Shown in pieces: positions 1 through 13,163 of a DNA stretch of 64,000 nt. The DNA is from Mortierella sp. BCC40632 (lineage: Eukaryota > Mortierellomycota > Mortierellomycetes > Mortierellales > Mortierellaceae). The notes under the pieces were generated by a model, which ran no database searches, was not told where the DNA came from, and was given only the letters and a program-made list of their open reading frames with translations. A program made the position numbers and the translations under genes. The DNA lies in the NCBI GenBank assembly GCA_011634665.1, contig WAEK01000015.1, forward strand, positions 728,501 through 792,500. The letters are read 5' to 3'. Each line of letters begins with the position of its first letter. Positions within the stretch are counted from its first letter, which is position 1.

Positions 1-60
<60 letters not shown>
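1..60. repeat. (TC)n microsatellite followed by a T tract
   Basis: About 33 bases of alternating TC run into an uninterrupted T run. It is the first of many pyrimidine tracts in the window. No coding content. Confidence 0.95.
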
Positions 61-61
<1 letters not shown>

Positions 62-742
62 CTCTGTTTCTCTGTTTCTCTGTTTCTCTCTTTCTCTCTT
101 TCTCTCTTTCACACACATACACTCTCCATATCTGCTTCAGCCCTTCTAGTCGTCTTAGACCATTGGCTCTGACAGTTCAACAAACCTGAAATCACAGACG
201 AGAACAGGTCACGCGTCTGAAATCGAACAACGCGGTGTTGAAGCATCAGAGTGACAATAGGCGATCGAGGAGGAGAAGTGAATGCGTCCCCGATAGGAGT
301 ATATTACTGCCAGCGAGTGTTCGTTTGAACAATTGACTACAGATGGCATCAATGAAAAGCGAATTATCAATCGACTGCAGCCGATCGCGACGAGCAAGAA
401 CTAGAGGGGGAGTTTCGTGTACATTCGTAGGCTTCGCGTCAACGTCGACCGATCGTCTGTGATCGGAAATTTCTTCTCCATAAACCTAATTCAACTTGTC
501 CGGGAACTCCCACTGTCGAGCAAAGGAAAGAAGAAGAAAGGGGTACTCCTTCGGTAAGGAACCAGAAATAACAATGTTCTCTCTCTCTCTCCATCTACAT
601 GGGTCTGTGAGTAATGAAGACGCGTCAACACGCCAACCGAGCAAGGTCAGTGTAGCTTTGTCTTGTCTACTGTAGTCAGTGGACGTCCTCTCGGACCTTC
701 GGCCGCCCCTTCTTTTACTTCTCCACGCCAGCCGAGCTCAAG
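61..742. other. Non-coding stretch upstream of the P450 gene
   Basis: Mixed-complexity sequence without a convincing open frame. The only ORF (209-397, minus) has no family features. It probably holds upstream regulatory sequence for the P450, but no specific operator can be named. Confidence 0.5.
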
Positions 743-750
743 TATAAAAG
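743..750 (+). promoter_or_regulatory. TATA box of the P450 gene
   Basis: TATAAAAG lies about 150 bp before the P450 start codon. It is followed by a T/C-rich leader (about 765-890), the same layout seen at 8879 and 14448. Confidence 0.65.
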
Positions 751-901
751 GGCCAAGGTTATGCAGTTTGTTTTTTTTCTCGGCTCGCTCGTTACTCCGC
801 GCTATTTTGTTATTCTACCGCTTCTCTCGTCTCTATTACCTCATTTCGTCTCATTCCGTTCTTTCATTCTTCCATTCTTTTGACATCGCCCAGTTATTCA
901 C

Positions 902-2728
902 ATGCCGATCACCTCCACTCTGCTGGCCTCGGTCCACCTGGACCCGCTCTCAGCCCTGAGTGCAGCCTTTGCACTATTGTCGACCTACATTTTCTACAAG
1001 ACCTATCTCTTCCCCAACTTTTTCTCTCCGCTACGCCTTATTCCAGGGCCTCCAGTTTCCTCCAAATACAACCGCTATCGGCTCCCCTTTGTTGGTCACT
1101 TTCTCGAAATCTTGATCGAAGAAGCAGGTGCTCCACATAGACGCTGGATCGAACAATATGGCCCGATCGTTCAATACCGCGGACCCTTCAATAATCTACG
1201 TATTGTCATCGCAGACCCCAAGGCCATCCAACATGTCTTTGGAACTCACTCATACAAATATATCAAGCCTCCACAAGTTTTCCGGATCCTCTCCAGTATC
1301 CTGGGCAATGGTCTCTTGCTCGCAGAGGGTGATGCACATCGTAAGCAGCGCAAAATGCTCAACCCGGCCTTTAGTCACAAACACATCAAGGAGATGGTCC
1401 CTATCATGGTTGGCCCTGCGATCACTTTGGCCAAGATCTGGTCCTCACGCGTGGACGAGACTGAGGGCCAAACAACCGAGTTTGACGTGACAGTCGATCT
1501 CGGACGCGCCACACTCGATATTATCGGTCTAGCGGGTAATTAATTACTGTTCTGGCAAGCATAAAATTATTTTAGTATCTTTACATGATACCATTCACAG
1601 CCGCTCATCATTGACATTGCTTCTTCGTCTCACGTGCCTATAGGATTTGGTTATGACTTTGAGTCACTGACCTCACCTAACAACGAGTTAAGCAACGCGT
1701 ACAAGTCACTCTTTGATTCCTCGTCTTCGATCTTTCAATTCGTGCGGACATTTGTCCCTTTTATGAACCTGCTCCCAGTCGAGAACAATCGTGTTCGTTG
1801 GAGAGCCACTCAAGCCATTGACCGTGTGACAACCAAGTTGATCCAGGACAAACGCGCAGAGGCCCTTGAACAGCAAAAGAACCAAACCGATAGTGGAAAT
1901 GAACTGGATCAAGAAGAGTCAGGTGGTGGCAAGGACTTAATGAGTATCCTGATCCGTGGTAACGAGCAAGTAGGTTCACTTGAGGAGGGCAAGTTGACAG
2001 ATCAGGAGCTCAAGGATCAGATTTTGACATTCCTTGCGGCAGGTCACGAAACCACATCGGTGACCGTCACTTGGATGCTTCACGTATTCTCGACCCATCA
2101 AGACATTCAAACGCGTGTCCGACAGGAACTTCTTTCCCACATTGGTCGCCCATCCAAGGATAAGCCTCTCTCGTATGATGCATTGAATGCACTGCCTTAT
2201 CTCAATGCGTGCGTCAAAGAATTGCTGCGATATATTCCACCGGTACCAACTACTTCGCGGGTCGCTGCCGAGGATGATGTGGTTCTTGGATACAAGATCC
2301 CCAAGGGTACTCAAGTTTTTATTTCTCCTGCAGCACTTCACAAACTCAAGTCTGTCTATGGTGAGGATGCGGACGAGTTCAAGCCTGAGCGATGGCTGGA
2401 TCCTTCATTGGCCTCTTCGGCCGAGGCCCTGAAATGGACTGAGAAGGAGGGACAACAAGATTCGACCGAGAAAAAGACCAAGTTGGTGACCCCAGACATG
2501 GCATGGGCCTATCTTCCATTCCTACTGGGTCCTCGAAATTGTATTGGGTCCAAGTTTGCGTTGATTGAGACCAAGATCTTACTTTATTACTTGTTGATTG
2601 ATCTGGAATACCATCCCGTACCTGGATTCACGTTCAAGAAGGCAGCTCGGATCACCTGGAGACCTTTCCCGGGAATGAATCTCCGGATAAAACGGGTTTC
2701 GGGTGATCAAAGCCCCTTGGTTATTTAA
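902..2728 (+). CDS. Cytochrome P450 monooxygenase
   Basis: Haem-thiolate monooxygenase of 572 aa in two exons (902-1535 and 1644-2728), joined across a 108-bp GT..AG intron to read IGLAGFGYDF. A hydrophobic N-terminal segment (about residues 8-45) followed by the proline-rich PGPP stretch predicts anchoring in the ER membrane. The I-helix oxygen-binding motif AGHETTS lies at about 344-350, the K-helix ExxR is ELLR at about 404-407, and the haem loop FLLGPRNCIG puts the cysteine ligand at about 511. All hallmark P450 residues are present, so the enzyme should be active. The I-helix, ExxR and haem-loop style is that of microsomal fatty-acid/xenobiotic P450s, but the substrate cannot be read from sequence. 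The 902 start gives the natural membrane anchor; ORFs at 663 and 880 are in other frames. No partner gene is adjacent. Confidence 0.95.
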
Positions 2729-5700
2729 AATGGGAGGTCTGAGACGATTACTTGGGGCGAATAATAACAATAAAAAAAAAAAAAAAAAGTAGTAAGGAAA
2801 ACATATCTGTCTTTAGCCATAACTCTCTTTTTTTTTCTCTCTCTTTTTTTTTTTTTTTAGCTTAAAAGGAGCCTACGTGTCAATTGTTATGGAGTCATTG
2901 GCATCATCACTATCCTCCTTTGGTCGACTTTTCTCTCATTCCGAGTAAAAAGAAGCTCATTTCTGTAGACCCCATTGATACTTGCTTGTTTTAGTGACTG
3001 AAAGATATAAAATAGGGTGGGTCCAGTAGTTTAGAGTGTACGGAAGAAAGATCGGCTTAGAAGACGGAGTAAAGAGGGGAAGACAGAAGGGAGGGAGGGG
3101 ATGCAAGGGAGGGGCGTGTGCCAAGACGCTTTTGAAAAGGGAGTGGAAAAGAAAAAGTGGATCCGGGACCCCTCAACGTGCAAGTAGGAAGAAAAAAAAA
3201 ATAATAAAAAAAGGTCTTGAAAAGTCACTGGCATTCAGGGCGGTGACCCTGTCTCTCATAGAGTCGAAAACTGAGGACCTTCAAGAGCGAGAACCTTTTT
3301 CAAGGGTGCGGACTGAAAAGGCAAACTCTGGTGCTGTGCTGTTTGATGGAGATTATTTTGTTATTTTTTCCCACTGAAGTACTCCTAGACTGCCCTGAAT
3401 GCCTAGATCCAAGTCTAGAAGAAGAAAAGAAAAAGATCCTCCTAGAAGACCTCTCTTGCATTCTTTTTTCTTTTTTTCCTGGCGTAAAGAGAGAGAGAGT
3501 GTGTGTGTGTGTTCGACGATGAGCGATCGCGTGTGTACGAGAGATTGATTGATAGAGAAAGAGATTGAGAAAGAGAGGGCGGGAGAGCAAGAATATACCA
3601 ATTGGGTCCCCGAAAAGGGCAGGGATTTTTTTTTCTTTTTGCATGGTGTTGAGTGCCCTGATCCACTGACAGTGCGCGTGACTCTTCGTGTCCCAGTCTG
3701 TCTTTTCTCTCGTTATCTTTTTTTTTTTTTCTTCTCGCGCACCCACGGTCCTTTTTCGCGTTTTGTTGGTCCAGAGGTCTTTTTTCCATCTCGCATGGGG
3801 TAGGGCGCACTGAGCAACAGAGTGCATGGTCCCCTTAGCCCGGCTTGCAGATTCTCATTGAGGCTATGATTGGGGCAAAGCACCCTGAAATAGAACAAGT
3901 CGCGTCGCACGGGTGTATATTTTTTTTACTGTTTTCTTGTGCGATTCGTCATCTCGGTTCTCGGACCAATGTCGAGTAGACAGCTCTTCTAGAGCCGTTG
4001 TCACTTTCTGGTCTGTACCTCTTTTTCTCTCACTCTGTATCTATTCTAGCTCCTCTCTGGTTACTATAGTGACGAAGAGCCACGTTATCTTTGTTTCCCT
4101 TGGAAAAGAAAAAAGGGTACGGCACGTTGTTTGATTTCGCCGCGGTTGGTTCCCTTCTTGTTGAGGGACGGGTGGATGTTTAGCTTTTGTCCTACATTGC
4201 ACTCCAACGGCCCAACTGCCCGTCTCTCTTTCTCTCTTTCTCTCTTGCTCTCTCTCTCTCTTTTTTTCCTTTTCTCTCTCTTCTTGGGCCTCAGATGGGT
4301 AGCACCAAAACGTCAATGCTCGCTTCACGGTCAAATGGTCCCGGATCCACACGCACCCTCTCTCTTTCTCTCCCTGCGCCTTGCCCCTGCACTCGCGTAC
4401 TCTCTTCATCACGCTCACGCTACAGAAAGAATCTCCTTAGTCGGTTTGGCTGTACCAATCATCGACTGCAGTTTACCGACATTCTGCTCCTCGAAAGTGG
4501 GTCCCCAGGAGTGCAGATTGGATAGCCAATACAAGGGGGGAAGAGGAAGGGGAGGACTAAAGAAGGCAAGTGGAGACGAAGCGGCAATGGTGGTTTTTTT
4601 AGTCAACTGGTATTTGGAGAGACTGGAGAAATAGAAAGAGGCGAATCAGAAGTTCCCATCTGTCCAGATGGGTCCCAAACGAATACCGTCTGGAAGAGAG
4701 ACGCGATAAACTGAAAAGGAGCGTGATTCTTCTCCTCCTCTTCTTCCTTCTCCCTTCCTCTGCACTTCTCCTTCCGTTCTCCATATGCGTGCATGCTTAG
4801 GATTTCCAACAGGTGCATAGTTTCCTTGCAGCCTTGGTTGACTGTCATTTGCTTGAGGTTCCAGCTTGAATGCAAAGTGGGGCGTGTGAGATTGTGCGTA
4901 TTAGAATCAAGCAAAAAAGAAAGAAATATGCGAAGGGATCATGAGCCAGTTGACCTTTTCCTCCGAAGGAGCCGTCGTGCCTTTTTTTTTTTTTTTTTTT
5001 TTTCTTGTTCCTTTCTTTCGTTCTTTCTTTTTTTTACTGTCTCTATTAGAAAATCAGCTCTACAGTAACAGACCAAGAAAAAAAGATGCAGCCTCTTTCT
5101 TGAGCCTCGAGCGATTCATGAGTAGCAGATGCTCGACCGCAATTAAGTAAAACGTGCATTGAGTTGGAATTGCTCCATGAAAGGGGATAGAATGAGATAG
5201 AGTAAGGTGGTAAGAGAGGATAAAAAGAGATGCACGCGTCACCTCCTGTGTAAGCCCGTCTTGGTTTTTGGTTTGGGCCTAGGGTCGGCCATTAGGCAAA
5301 GAGGTGTTGGCAGGGAACGTTTTGTTCAGTTTTTTTTTTCTTACTCTATCTCGGCGTGTCTTTGACCCCATTGACAAAGCGAACCAATGAGCCAATCACG
5401 AGAAAAACGAGGAGGAAAGAGGGAAACAGAATGCAAGAAAGAAGGCGTTTCAAATGGCCGGGAACTGGGTAAAAAAAAATGAGAGAGAGAGAGAGAGAAG
5501 GGTCAAGACCTAGATTTTTTTTGTTTGTCCATGCTGCATTGTCTTGTTGACTTTGTTGCTTCCTGATTCCCTCCCGCCCTCTTTTTTTCCCCCTCCTCTT
5601 CTCCACCCACCCCTTTTTTCGCCCCTCTTTTTTTCCTTGTGGCATGGGCAAGAGACGCGCATTCTGCTTGTACTTTCGCTTTCTTTTTTTTTTTTTTTTT

Positions 5701-7111
5701 TTTTTTTCTCTTATTTGTTTCTTTGAGGTTTGAAGATCTATCTAGGGTGGTGCTGTGGTGTGGTTCCTTTAAATTGGGTGAAGACTCCACCCACAAACTC
5801 ACCCCCCCTCCCCCCTTCCATGATAGAGGCGAGCCAAAAAAGCAAACTTGATGTACACATGTGCTAGAAGCAAGGGCCATCATAGGTAATTGATGCTGAG
5901 CCAAAACGGAGAGAAAAAGAAAAAAAAGTGCGCGCGAGGAGAGAAGAAAGAGCGAGAGCGGGAGGGTGTATGTGAGAGAGAAGAACGAGTAGGGAACACA
6001 AGAAAGAAAGAGGCGGAGGAGAGGAAGAGGAAAGGGGGATACGAAATGGGGGATACAAAGCACGGGGTGAGGTTTGGAAGCACAGACAGAAAGTCCTTTT
6101 TTACACCCTTACTGTAGATGATGGTCTCCATTACCTCTTTGTTTTGTTTTTGTTGTTTTTGTTGTTGTTGTTGGATGTCGTTCTCCGGCATAGAGTTGTA
6201 TCGATCGGCCCCTTTGGCCTTCGTTTTTTGTGTGTACTGTTTATCGCCCAACAAAGACCCAGGCAGGGGTTTTTTTTTTGCAGACATTCAACCCACAAAT
6301 ACCGTCTAGAATGCTGGACACGGACAATAATAGGCAAATGTGGTGGGAAAAGGTACCAGGCAAAAGCTACTCTGCGTGGTGTGTATTTCCCATCTTCGCC
6401 TTTTTCCTTTCCAAGGAGAAAGGAAAATAAAATAAAGAAAAAGAATCAAGGAGCCTGGGTTCCCGTGTCCCACTTTACCATTTAATCCGCACAAGCCAGG
6501 CTAAGCGGCATGGATACTGTGGAATCTAATCTTTTCAAAATTTCTAATGTAGGAGACCAAGAAGCCTTGAGATAAGAAGGAGGGGGAGGATTCACGAGTG
6601 TGTGGAGGAGGAGGAAAGTGAGGAGGAGGAAGAGGAAGAGGAAGAAGAGGAGGAAGATGAGGAGGAGCGAGGTCGTGATGCCTCGGCTTAGACCAGGGGC
6701 AAAGAAACAGCCCTGCGGACCGCGGGATAGGGCGTCCGGACACAAGACTCTCCTTGCTCTTTTCCTTTTCTCTTCTTCTTCCTTCCTCTCTTTCTCAACC
6801 ATCTCTGGAGATCATGTTAGAATAAGATAGAGCAACAATCAAAGAAGCAAAAAAAAAAAAAAAAAAAAAAAAAAAGGTGAAATAGAGAGAGAGTATCGGA
6901 ATGACGCATCGGACCTCAACCACCCTGACCCTTTTGGAGGATTTAGGGACCTGACTGGGTTGGTAAGGGGTCGGCGGAGAGAACTTTTTTTTTAGCGGCC
7001 GACTGAAGGTGAATTGTGGCAATGCCCGTTCAGGCCCACGGACAGACAAAGGAGTCTGACGGACCTGGATCGGATCTGCTCTCGGTATGCACTGTACATC
7101 TCTTCTTTCTT

Positions 7112-7197
<86 letters not shown>

Positions 7198-7256
7198 TTC
7201 TCTCTCTCTCTTCTCAGTCAGCTCAATCTATCTTTCTCTCTCTCTCTCTCTCTCCC

Positions 7257-7287
<31 letters not shown>

Positions 7288-8878
7288 TTCCAGTGGAGAT
7301 TCCATGTCTCCTCTTTTTTGTCTTCTCCCTGCTCCCTCTATCAGACGTACTCCCACATGCATGGATCTAGACAGGGAGGATCAGGCGGCGTCCTCCGAGT
7401 CGCCTCTATTGTGGAGGATCGAGGAGCAGGGCATGGGGAGAGTGGGATGGAGCCAATGTGGTAGAGACCGTAGACGGTTTTGAGACTGGGACGGGATGGG
7501 ATGGAGCAGCATGATGTAGGATTGGGATGAGGATAGATTTCACTCTCGGCAACAGTGGCCCCAACCCACAGCGGTTCGGTGTTGGTCTACTGACGGGGGC
7601 ACTGGCTGCATATTCGTGCATGCTATTCGGCACATGCACGATAGACTGCTGACAAAGGCTTTACTCTCCGTCGCGCGCTCTCTTTCTCTGTCTGCTTGTT
7701 TGCCTCTTTCTCTTGCTCTCGCACTCTCAAGTCCCTTCTGTGGACGGAGGTACTCCTGTCCCCCTTTGTTGCTATCTGTCTCCTTTGCCTGCGTCCCTCA
7801 TCCTCCCACACCCCTTGCTTTATTTTCTACGGTACCCTCCTTCCCAAAGCTCTCGCCACCAGTCCTATGGTGCTCGGCATCCATAATACCAGAATACCGA
7901 CTCGGAAGAAGGTGGGGTCAAGCCCTGTCGTAGGGGTTATGGGCTGGAGATGGATGCACGGAGAGCCAACATCCCAGCCAGTGTGCTCACGCCGTGTGTC
8001 CCCTCGCCCTTTTTTCTTTTGTGTGCGGGTTGTGTGTATGCGTATGCGTGTGTACGAGAGAAAGAGCGGGCGAGAAACTGTGATATATTTAACCCTTTCG
8101 CGCTCTCTGAGGCGACGGCGCGGAGGAATGGGGTCAAAAAAGGCGTTGAGATCAGGGCATCCGCCCCGAATCCTATTCACAGTTCGCGGGCCAATTCTTT
8201 TTTTGCTGCTTCTGTTGTTGTTGTTGTTGTTATTTTCCACGGCTTTTGGTAAAGGCCTGGTCGCCGATATCGCCAAAGTCAATTGAATTCACAATTCAAC
8301 CCTGGTTTCGATCAACAAAAGTGCTCTCGCCGATTACTTGACCCATGTCCACGCTCTATTATTATACTCTAGGATTTGCCCCTGGAGAGGTTATGAGCAT
8401 CATTTCGATCGCATGCGCCTTGGGTTAAAAGAGCTTACGACGGACAAGACTGGTGCAACCTTTTTGGTCGTGTGGGTGTGGGAAAGTGCACACTCATTGG
8501 CAAAACATAAATCCTCCCAGGAACCAAGGGCAACAAAAAAAAAACAGCGTCAATAAACGACATTTTTATTGTTATTTTCTTTTTAAACCGTTCCTGTTGG
8601 CTTTGTTGATGGTAGTGTTGATGCTTTCTTATGCAGCCAGCATGTAGCATATGTGTCTTGAGAGTCGAGGCGTTTGTTGAATTATCAATGTTTTGTGTGG
8701 AGTGCATTGGGCCAGTGGACTGTGTCCCATATTCACTTCTCTTATCCTCAATACTTCAATTCAACATCAAGCCCACGACCTATTCAGTCGGGTCACTTAA
8801 CGCCCAATTCGATCGCCGAAGAACCAAATCTGAATGGACAACAACAAACAACTGGCAATGGATAAGCCGGCATGCGGC
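2729..8878. other. 6.1-kb gene-poor, low-complexity region
   Basis: Between the P450 and the HAD gene I see only purine- or pyrimidine-rich DNA, poly-A/poly-T runs and (CT)n/(GA)n tracts. The first 100 bases after the P450 stop hold AATAA-type and poly-A stretches fit for its 3' end. ORFs here (for example 3300-3827, 4131-4634, 5503-6063, 7696-8286) translate to Ser/Leu/Phe or Lys/Arg/Glu runs from the repeats and show no domain. A non-coding RNA or a small gene cannot be excluded. Confidence 0.6.
7098..7289. repeat. Long (CT)n microsatellite
   Basis: About 190 bp of nearly pure CT with a few interruptions, the longest such array in the window. It makes Ser-Leu ORFs in two frames that should not be annotated. 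Confidence 0.95.
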
Positions 8879-8886
8879 TATAAAAG
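8879..8886 (+). promoter_or_regulatory. TATA box, probably of the HAD phosphatase gene
   Basis: TATAAAAG is followed by about 750 bp of CT-rich leader before the ATG at 9665. The ATG is itself preceded by TTTCTCCAG, which could be a splice acceptor, so the leader may contain a 5'-UTR intron. Assignment to this gene is inferred from position. Confidence 0.5.
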
Positions 8887-9664
8887 GCGCGCTTTCTTCC
8901 AGCAATATGTGTCTTCCAAACCATCTTTTTGTTCTCTCCGCGATCTGCACGCCTCTCCGTCCTCTTTTTCTTTTTCTTTTTTTCTTTGTCCATTTCAATC
9001 TCTTGCCCTTCTCTTCCCTTGGACATCACGCGCCTCTTCCTGCCTCTGCCCCGGCCATTGTCCTCCGGCCTCTTCCTTTCCTTCGATCCAGCCATTCTCG
9101 CAGTTACGATAATTGATACACACCAAACTCTTCGAACCAGCACTAGCCTGCACAAAGCCGTACTGTAGCAGACCCCTCTTTCTTCCATTTGCTCTTTTTA
9201 CTTTTCTTCTCTTGCCTTTTGTTCAGTGCTCTTCTTCTTCTCCCCTGCACAACCTGTCCTCCCGAAGCGCGCTCACCTTATTCGCGATCTTGTCCCGCAT
9301 TATCCACCTCGTTCTCGCACAGCTCGTATATGTTTGTTTGTTAAGTACCGACTACGCCCCATCCTCTTTTTTCTTTCTTTCTTTTTCTTTTCTCTTCTTT
9401 TTTCTCTTTCTCTTTCTCTTTCTCTTCCTCTCCTCCTCTCTTCCTCTCTTCCTCTCCTCCTCTCTTTTCCTCTTTTCCTCTTTTTCTTTCTCTCACTTTT
9501 TCTCGTTTTCTCTTATCCTTTCCTGCCTCCTGCATTACCACCCTGCCTCCCCCAAAACTTGCACTCAATTTCTCTACCCCCCCTCCTCTCTTCCCACCTG
9601 TCGACCGCAGTCAGTCGAATAGCCACATATCCCTCTCCTTCTCTTCCCCTTCCCCTTTCTCCAG

Positions 9665-10690
9665 ATGTCCCCAACGAACTCGTCACCACCCTTGGACCGA
9701 CCAAGAAAGTTGCATGTCTACATAGACTTTGACAGCACCATGATCCTACAGGACTCGGGGGATATGATACTTTCGCACCAAATGGGCGCCGAGGAGCTGG
9801 CCCGTATCGATCGACTCCCGGAAACAGACCCTACCAACTATACACTCCGCAAGGCTGAGGATCTAAAGTGGGCCAATATCAAGCTTTCTATCACACAAGC
9901 AGTGGATATTCTCTTGGGCCCCAAGACACAACCACAGAATCCTCAGGACCGGAACGGCAGTCTGGAGAGCAACAGCGGTAGCAGTAGCAGTAGCAATGGC
10001 AATGGCAGCAATGGCATTACCAGCAATGGCAATGGCAACGGTCAAACTGGTGCACCCGGGCCGGAACAAGGGCTCATGGATTTGACAATGATTCCCTTTG
10101 ATGTGCGGCATCTCTATACCCGGGACGAGGCTGTAGAAGATACGGAAGGCGAACAACAGGCGCATGAAGCCAGGAGAGGCGCGGCGATAACGTCAGCATC
10201 CACATCATATCGGGTGCAGATCGATCCTGGATTCAAAGAATTCTACCTCTACTGCAAGGAGCGCTGCATTCCTATCACTATCATCAGCCTGTAAGTCTCG
10301 ACCATGCTGTCATTATTATTTATTATGTTATTTTCTGGCCTGTTATTGTCAAATTTATTATCTTTCATGGACCCTTGAACAAAGAAAAGGAAGAGGAGAG
10401 ATTGGGATGCGCGAGTGCAGTTTGTGCAGGTGCAATTTGTGCGGGTGCGTGAGTACTGCTGGGCCGAGTAAAAAAAAAAAAAAAAATGAACGGCCAAAGT
10501 GGTGTCTACCTTGGGCTTTGTGTGGTCTTGCATTTTTTTCTTTTTCTTTTTCTTTTTCTTTCTCGCTCCTTTGGAGGTCCTGTCTGTTCATGCGGATGAG
10601 GTTTGGACAACATCACAAAGCAAAGAGCATGCCCCACGCATGATATTGGGGAAGAGGAGACGACATTTACACATACACAACACACACGCA

Positions 10691-10726
<36 letters not shown>

Positions 10727-12279
10727 TTATCCCCACATGGACAAACAACACGCATCAAAATCAACATTCACACACTCACTTGCGCTCACTCCGCTCTCTT
10801 TGTCTTTTGACCTCGACATTCTCTCGACCTGGGTGTCTTTTTTTTTTCTCCCTCTCTTCAACTTGCTCGGTTTTGTCCCTTTTTTTTTTTTTTTTTTTCA
10901 ATCTCTTCTCGCTCTCTCTTCTTGCCTCCCGACCTCTTTACGCAACGTCGACACTGCATCATCCGCATGGCCACGGATGGTCCTGTTTTCCCGACGGGAC
11001 TAATTGTCATATATTTTGGATTATCCAAGGCCCAGCAACATTGTTGATGTTGTGGATGGTGGTGATATTGTTATCGCCCGCCCTTCAATCTCCTCCCTCA
11101 CCCAATCGAACCAAGAAAAAAAAGGCACTCGAGAACCATGCAGGGAGAATGCTAACGCCCCCTCTCTCTTCCTCTTCTTTTTTTTTTAAAACACTCCTTG
11201 GACCCTTACTGTACCTGTGGTGTTACTGTTCATAGAAGCACCCAGCCCGTGATTAATGAGATCCTAATCCGTTACCTTGGAGAAGACCATGGTATCGTGG
11301 TGCGCGCAAATGGTCTCGAGACACGTGAAGACGGGACCTGGAGAGTTCTTTGGCGGGACTCGAGGTAAGGTTAAAAAAAGAAAAGTAAAAGAAAAGAAAA
11401 AGTGAAAAGAAAAGAAAAGAAAAGAAAGAAAAAAAAGGGTGGTAAAGGGAGAGCGGTAAGAAATTGAAAGAAGGAAGGAAAGAGGGAGGAGAACAAACTT
11501 CGCAGAAGTGAGCCTGCATCCCATGGAGAAAAATATGGAGAGCTGAGATGAGGCGGTGCGTAAGGGGAGAGAGGAAAAAATCGACCGGGGTTCTCCCCTT
11601 CTCTCTCTTCTTACCTGTTCTCTTTGTTTTGAGATGGGCTTGGAAACTGGACCGGAACGCAAGGAATGCTGAACCTTCTCTAAACCCGAACGAAATCTTT
11701 TTTTTTTCTTCCTTGTTTCTTCTCCATCACTACTTCCTACAGCCCATTTGGCGTCGAGAAAGGCCGAGGTAATTTGAAAAAAGCCAACATGCTAGTCTTC
11801 AACATGGCTGTGGTTAAAAAAGCAACTTGTGGTTTTTTTTTTTTTTTTTTATTAAGCACCAAACAAATGTAACTGACAAATGACCTCCTGTTCTCTAATC
11901 CGATCCTCCTTCTCTGTCTACTTTTTCGTTCTCTCTCTCTCTCTCTCTCTTATCTCTCCATGTCTACCACTTGACTGACTCAACAGCGATCCGAGAGGCA
12001 CGCAAAAACGATCTCGAGGAACCAACAATCGATCATATCCTTTGGGTTGGTGACGGAAAGGCCGACTTTCCAGCAGCACTCGAGGCCAACATCGTCCTGG
12101 CTCGGGAGAAGATGACACTGGAGAAACTGTGTCGTGCGAATCAGATTGCCCACAAGGCCTTTACTGAGTTTGGAACTGTTCGTGAATCAGTCGAAGAATG
12201 GCTTCGTGAACATAGACCAGATCTGCTTCAGGGACAACAGGAACAGCAAAACCAGGAATCAGGAGAGACACAGGGCTAA
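9665..12279 (+). CDS. HAD-superfamily phosphatase (DKMTPP-phosphatase-like)
   Basis: Predicted 357-aa phosphatase in four exons: 9665-10290, 11236-11364, 11743-11768 and 11987-12279. All reading phases agree. HAD motif I is YIDFDST (nucleophile D21, acid/base D23). Motif II is the serine in ITIISLST, spanning the first splice junction. The catalytic lysine lies in SPFGVEKGR and the metal-binding motif in WVGDGKADF. This layout matches the HAD-IB subfamily that includes MtnX-like 2,3-diketo-5-methylthiopentyl-1-phosphate phosphatases and their yeast relatives; the substrate is unknown. A Gly/Asn/Ser-rich insertion (about residues 95-125) interrupts the cap region. Introns are long (945, 378 and 218 bp) and the third exon is only 26 bp. 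No signal peptide is visible, so the protein is probably cytosolic. Confidence 0.88.
10697..10725. repeat. (AC)n microsatellite in intron 1 of the HAD gene
   Basis: Alternating AC, about 14 units, inside the 945-bp first intron, which also contains several poly-T tracts. Confidence 0.9.
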
Positions 12280-13132
12280 GAAAAAAAAAAAAAAAAAAAA
12301 AGAGTGTGTGTGTGTGAGAATGTGCCCGACGTGCCTTAATCGAGTCATGCATGAAGTCAGAGGATTTGTTCCATGCCAGCAAAGTAGAAAGTGTGTAGGA
12401 TAGGAGGAGAGGTGGGGGAGCTCCTCTCCAGTATTTTTTTCGTCCTCTCGCTCTTTTTCAAGAAGAGCGTCCCTTTTCCCTGGGCGTTGTCAAGTACTCA
12501 AGTAGTTGGCTCCATCCGAATAGTATCTAGTATCCTTTGTTCTTTTTTTCTCTTTTCTTTTCTTTTTCTTTCCTTTTTGTTGTTGTTGTTCTTATTGATC
12601 TTCAAATCGCTTTCCCCCCTCTTTCTTCAAGTCTGCCCAAACTGTATCTACAAGCCTTAGTCTTTTATATTTTATTTATTTATTTTTTTTTTTGTACAGT
12701 TCACGTTCATCTTGTAAAACCCATAGTCTTCATCTTTTTCTTTCTTTCTTTCTCCTCTTCATCCTTTCAAAATGCAAAATAAGAAGAAAAAAAAAACAAA
12801 AAAAGAAATAGGAAGTAGACCTCAAATGACTTAGCCATTCCAAAGAAATCAATGAAAGACACTCGTTAGAAGTGCGATAAGAAGATCGAGGAAGAGGAGA
12901 GACAGAGACGGAGACAGAGAGACAGACAGAGACAGAAAGAGAGAGAGAGAGAGAGAAAAGAGTCTTCCCTGAAGAGAGAAAATGAGATGACCCAAGGAGT
13001 GACTGAGGGCGGAGCAAACCTTCTGCCTCCTGATTACTCATAATTTCTCTTCTTTTGCTGAGCCTACGATGAAGAAATTAAAAGAGAGGGAGAGAGAAGT
13101 GAAGTGGATAAAAAGGAAGGACAGGGTTAGGA

Positions 13133-13163
<31 letters not shown>

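Noticed and set aside
7014..7483. Long Ser-Leu ORFs in two frames
   Set aside because: They are translations of the (CT)n array; no start context, domain or codon bias.
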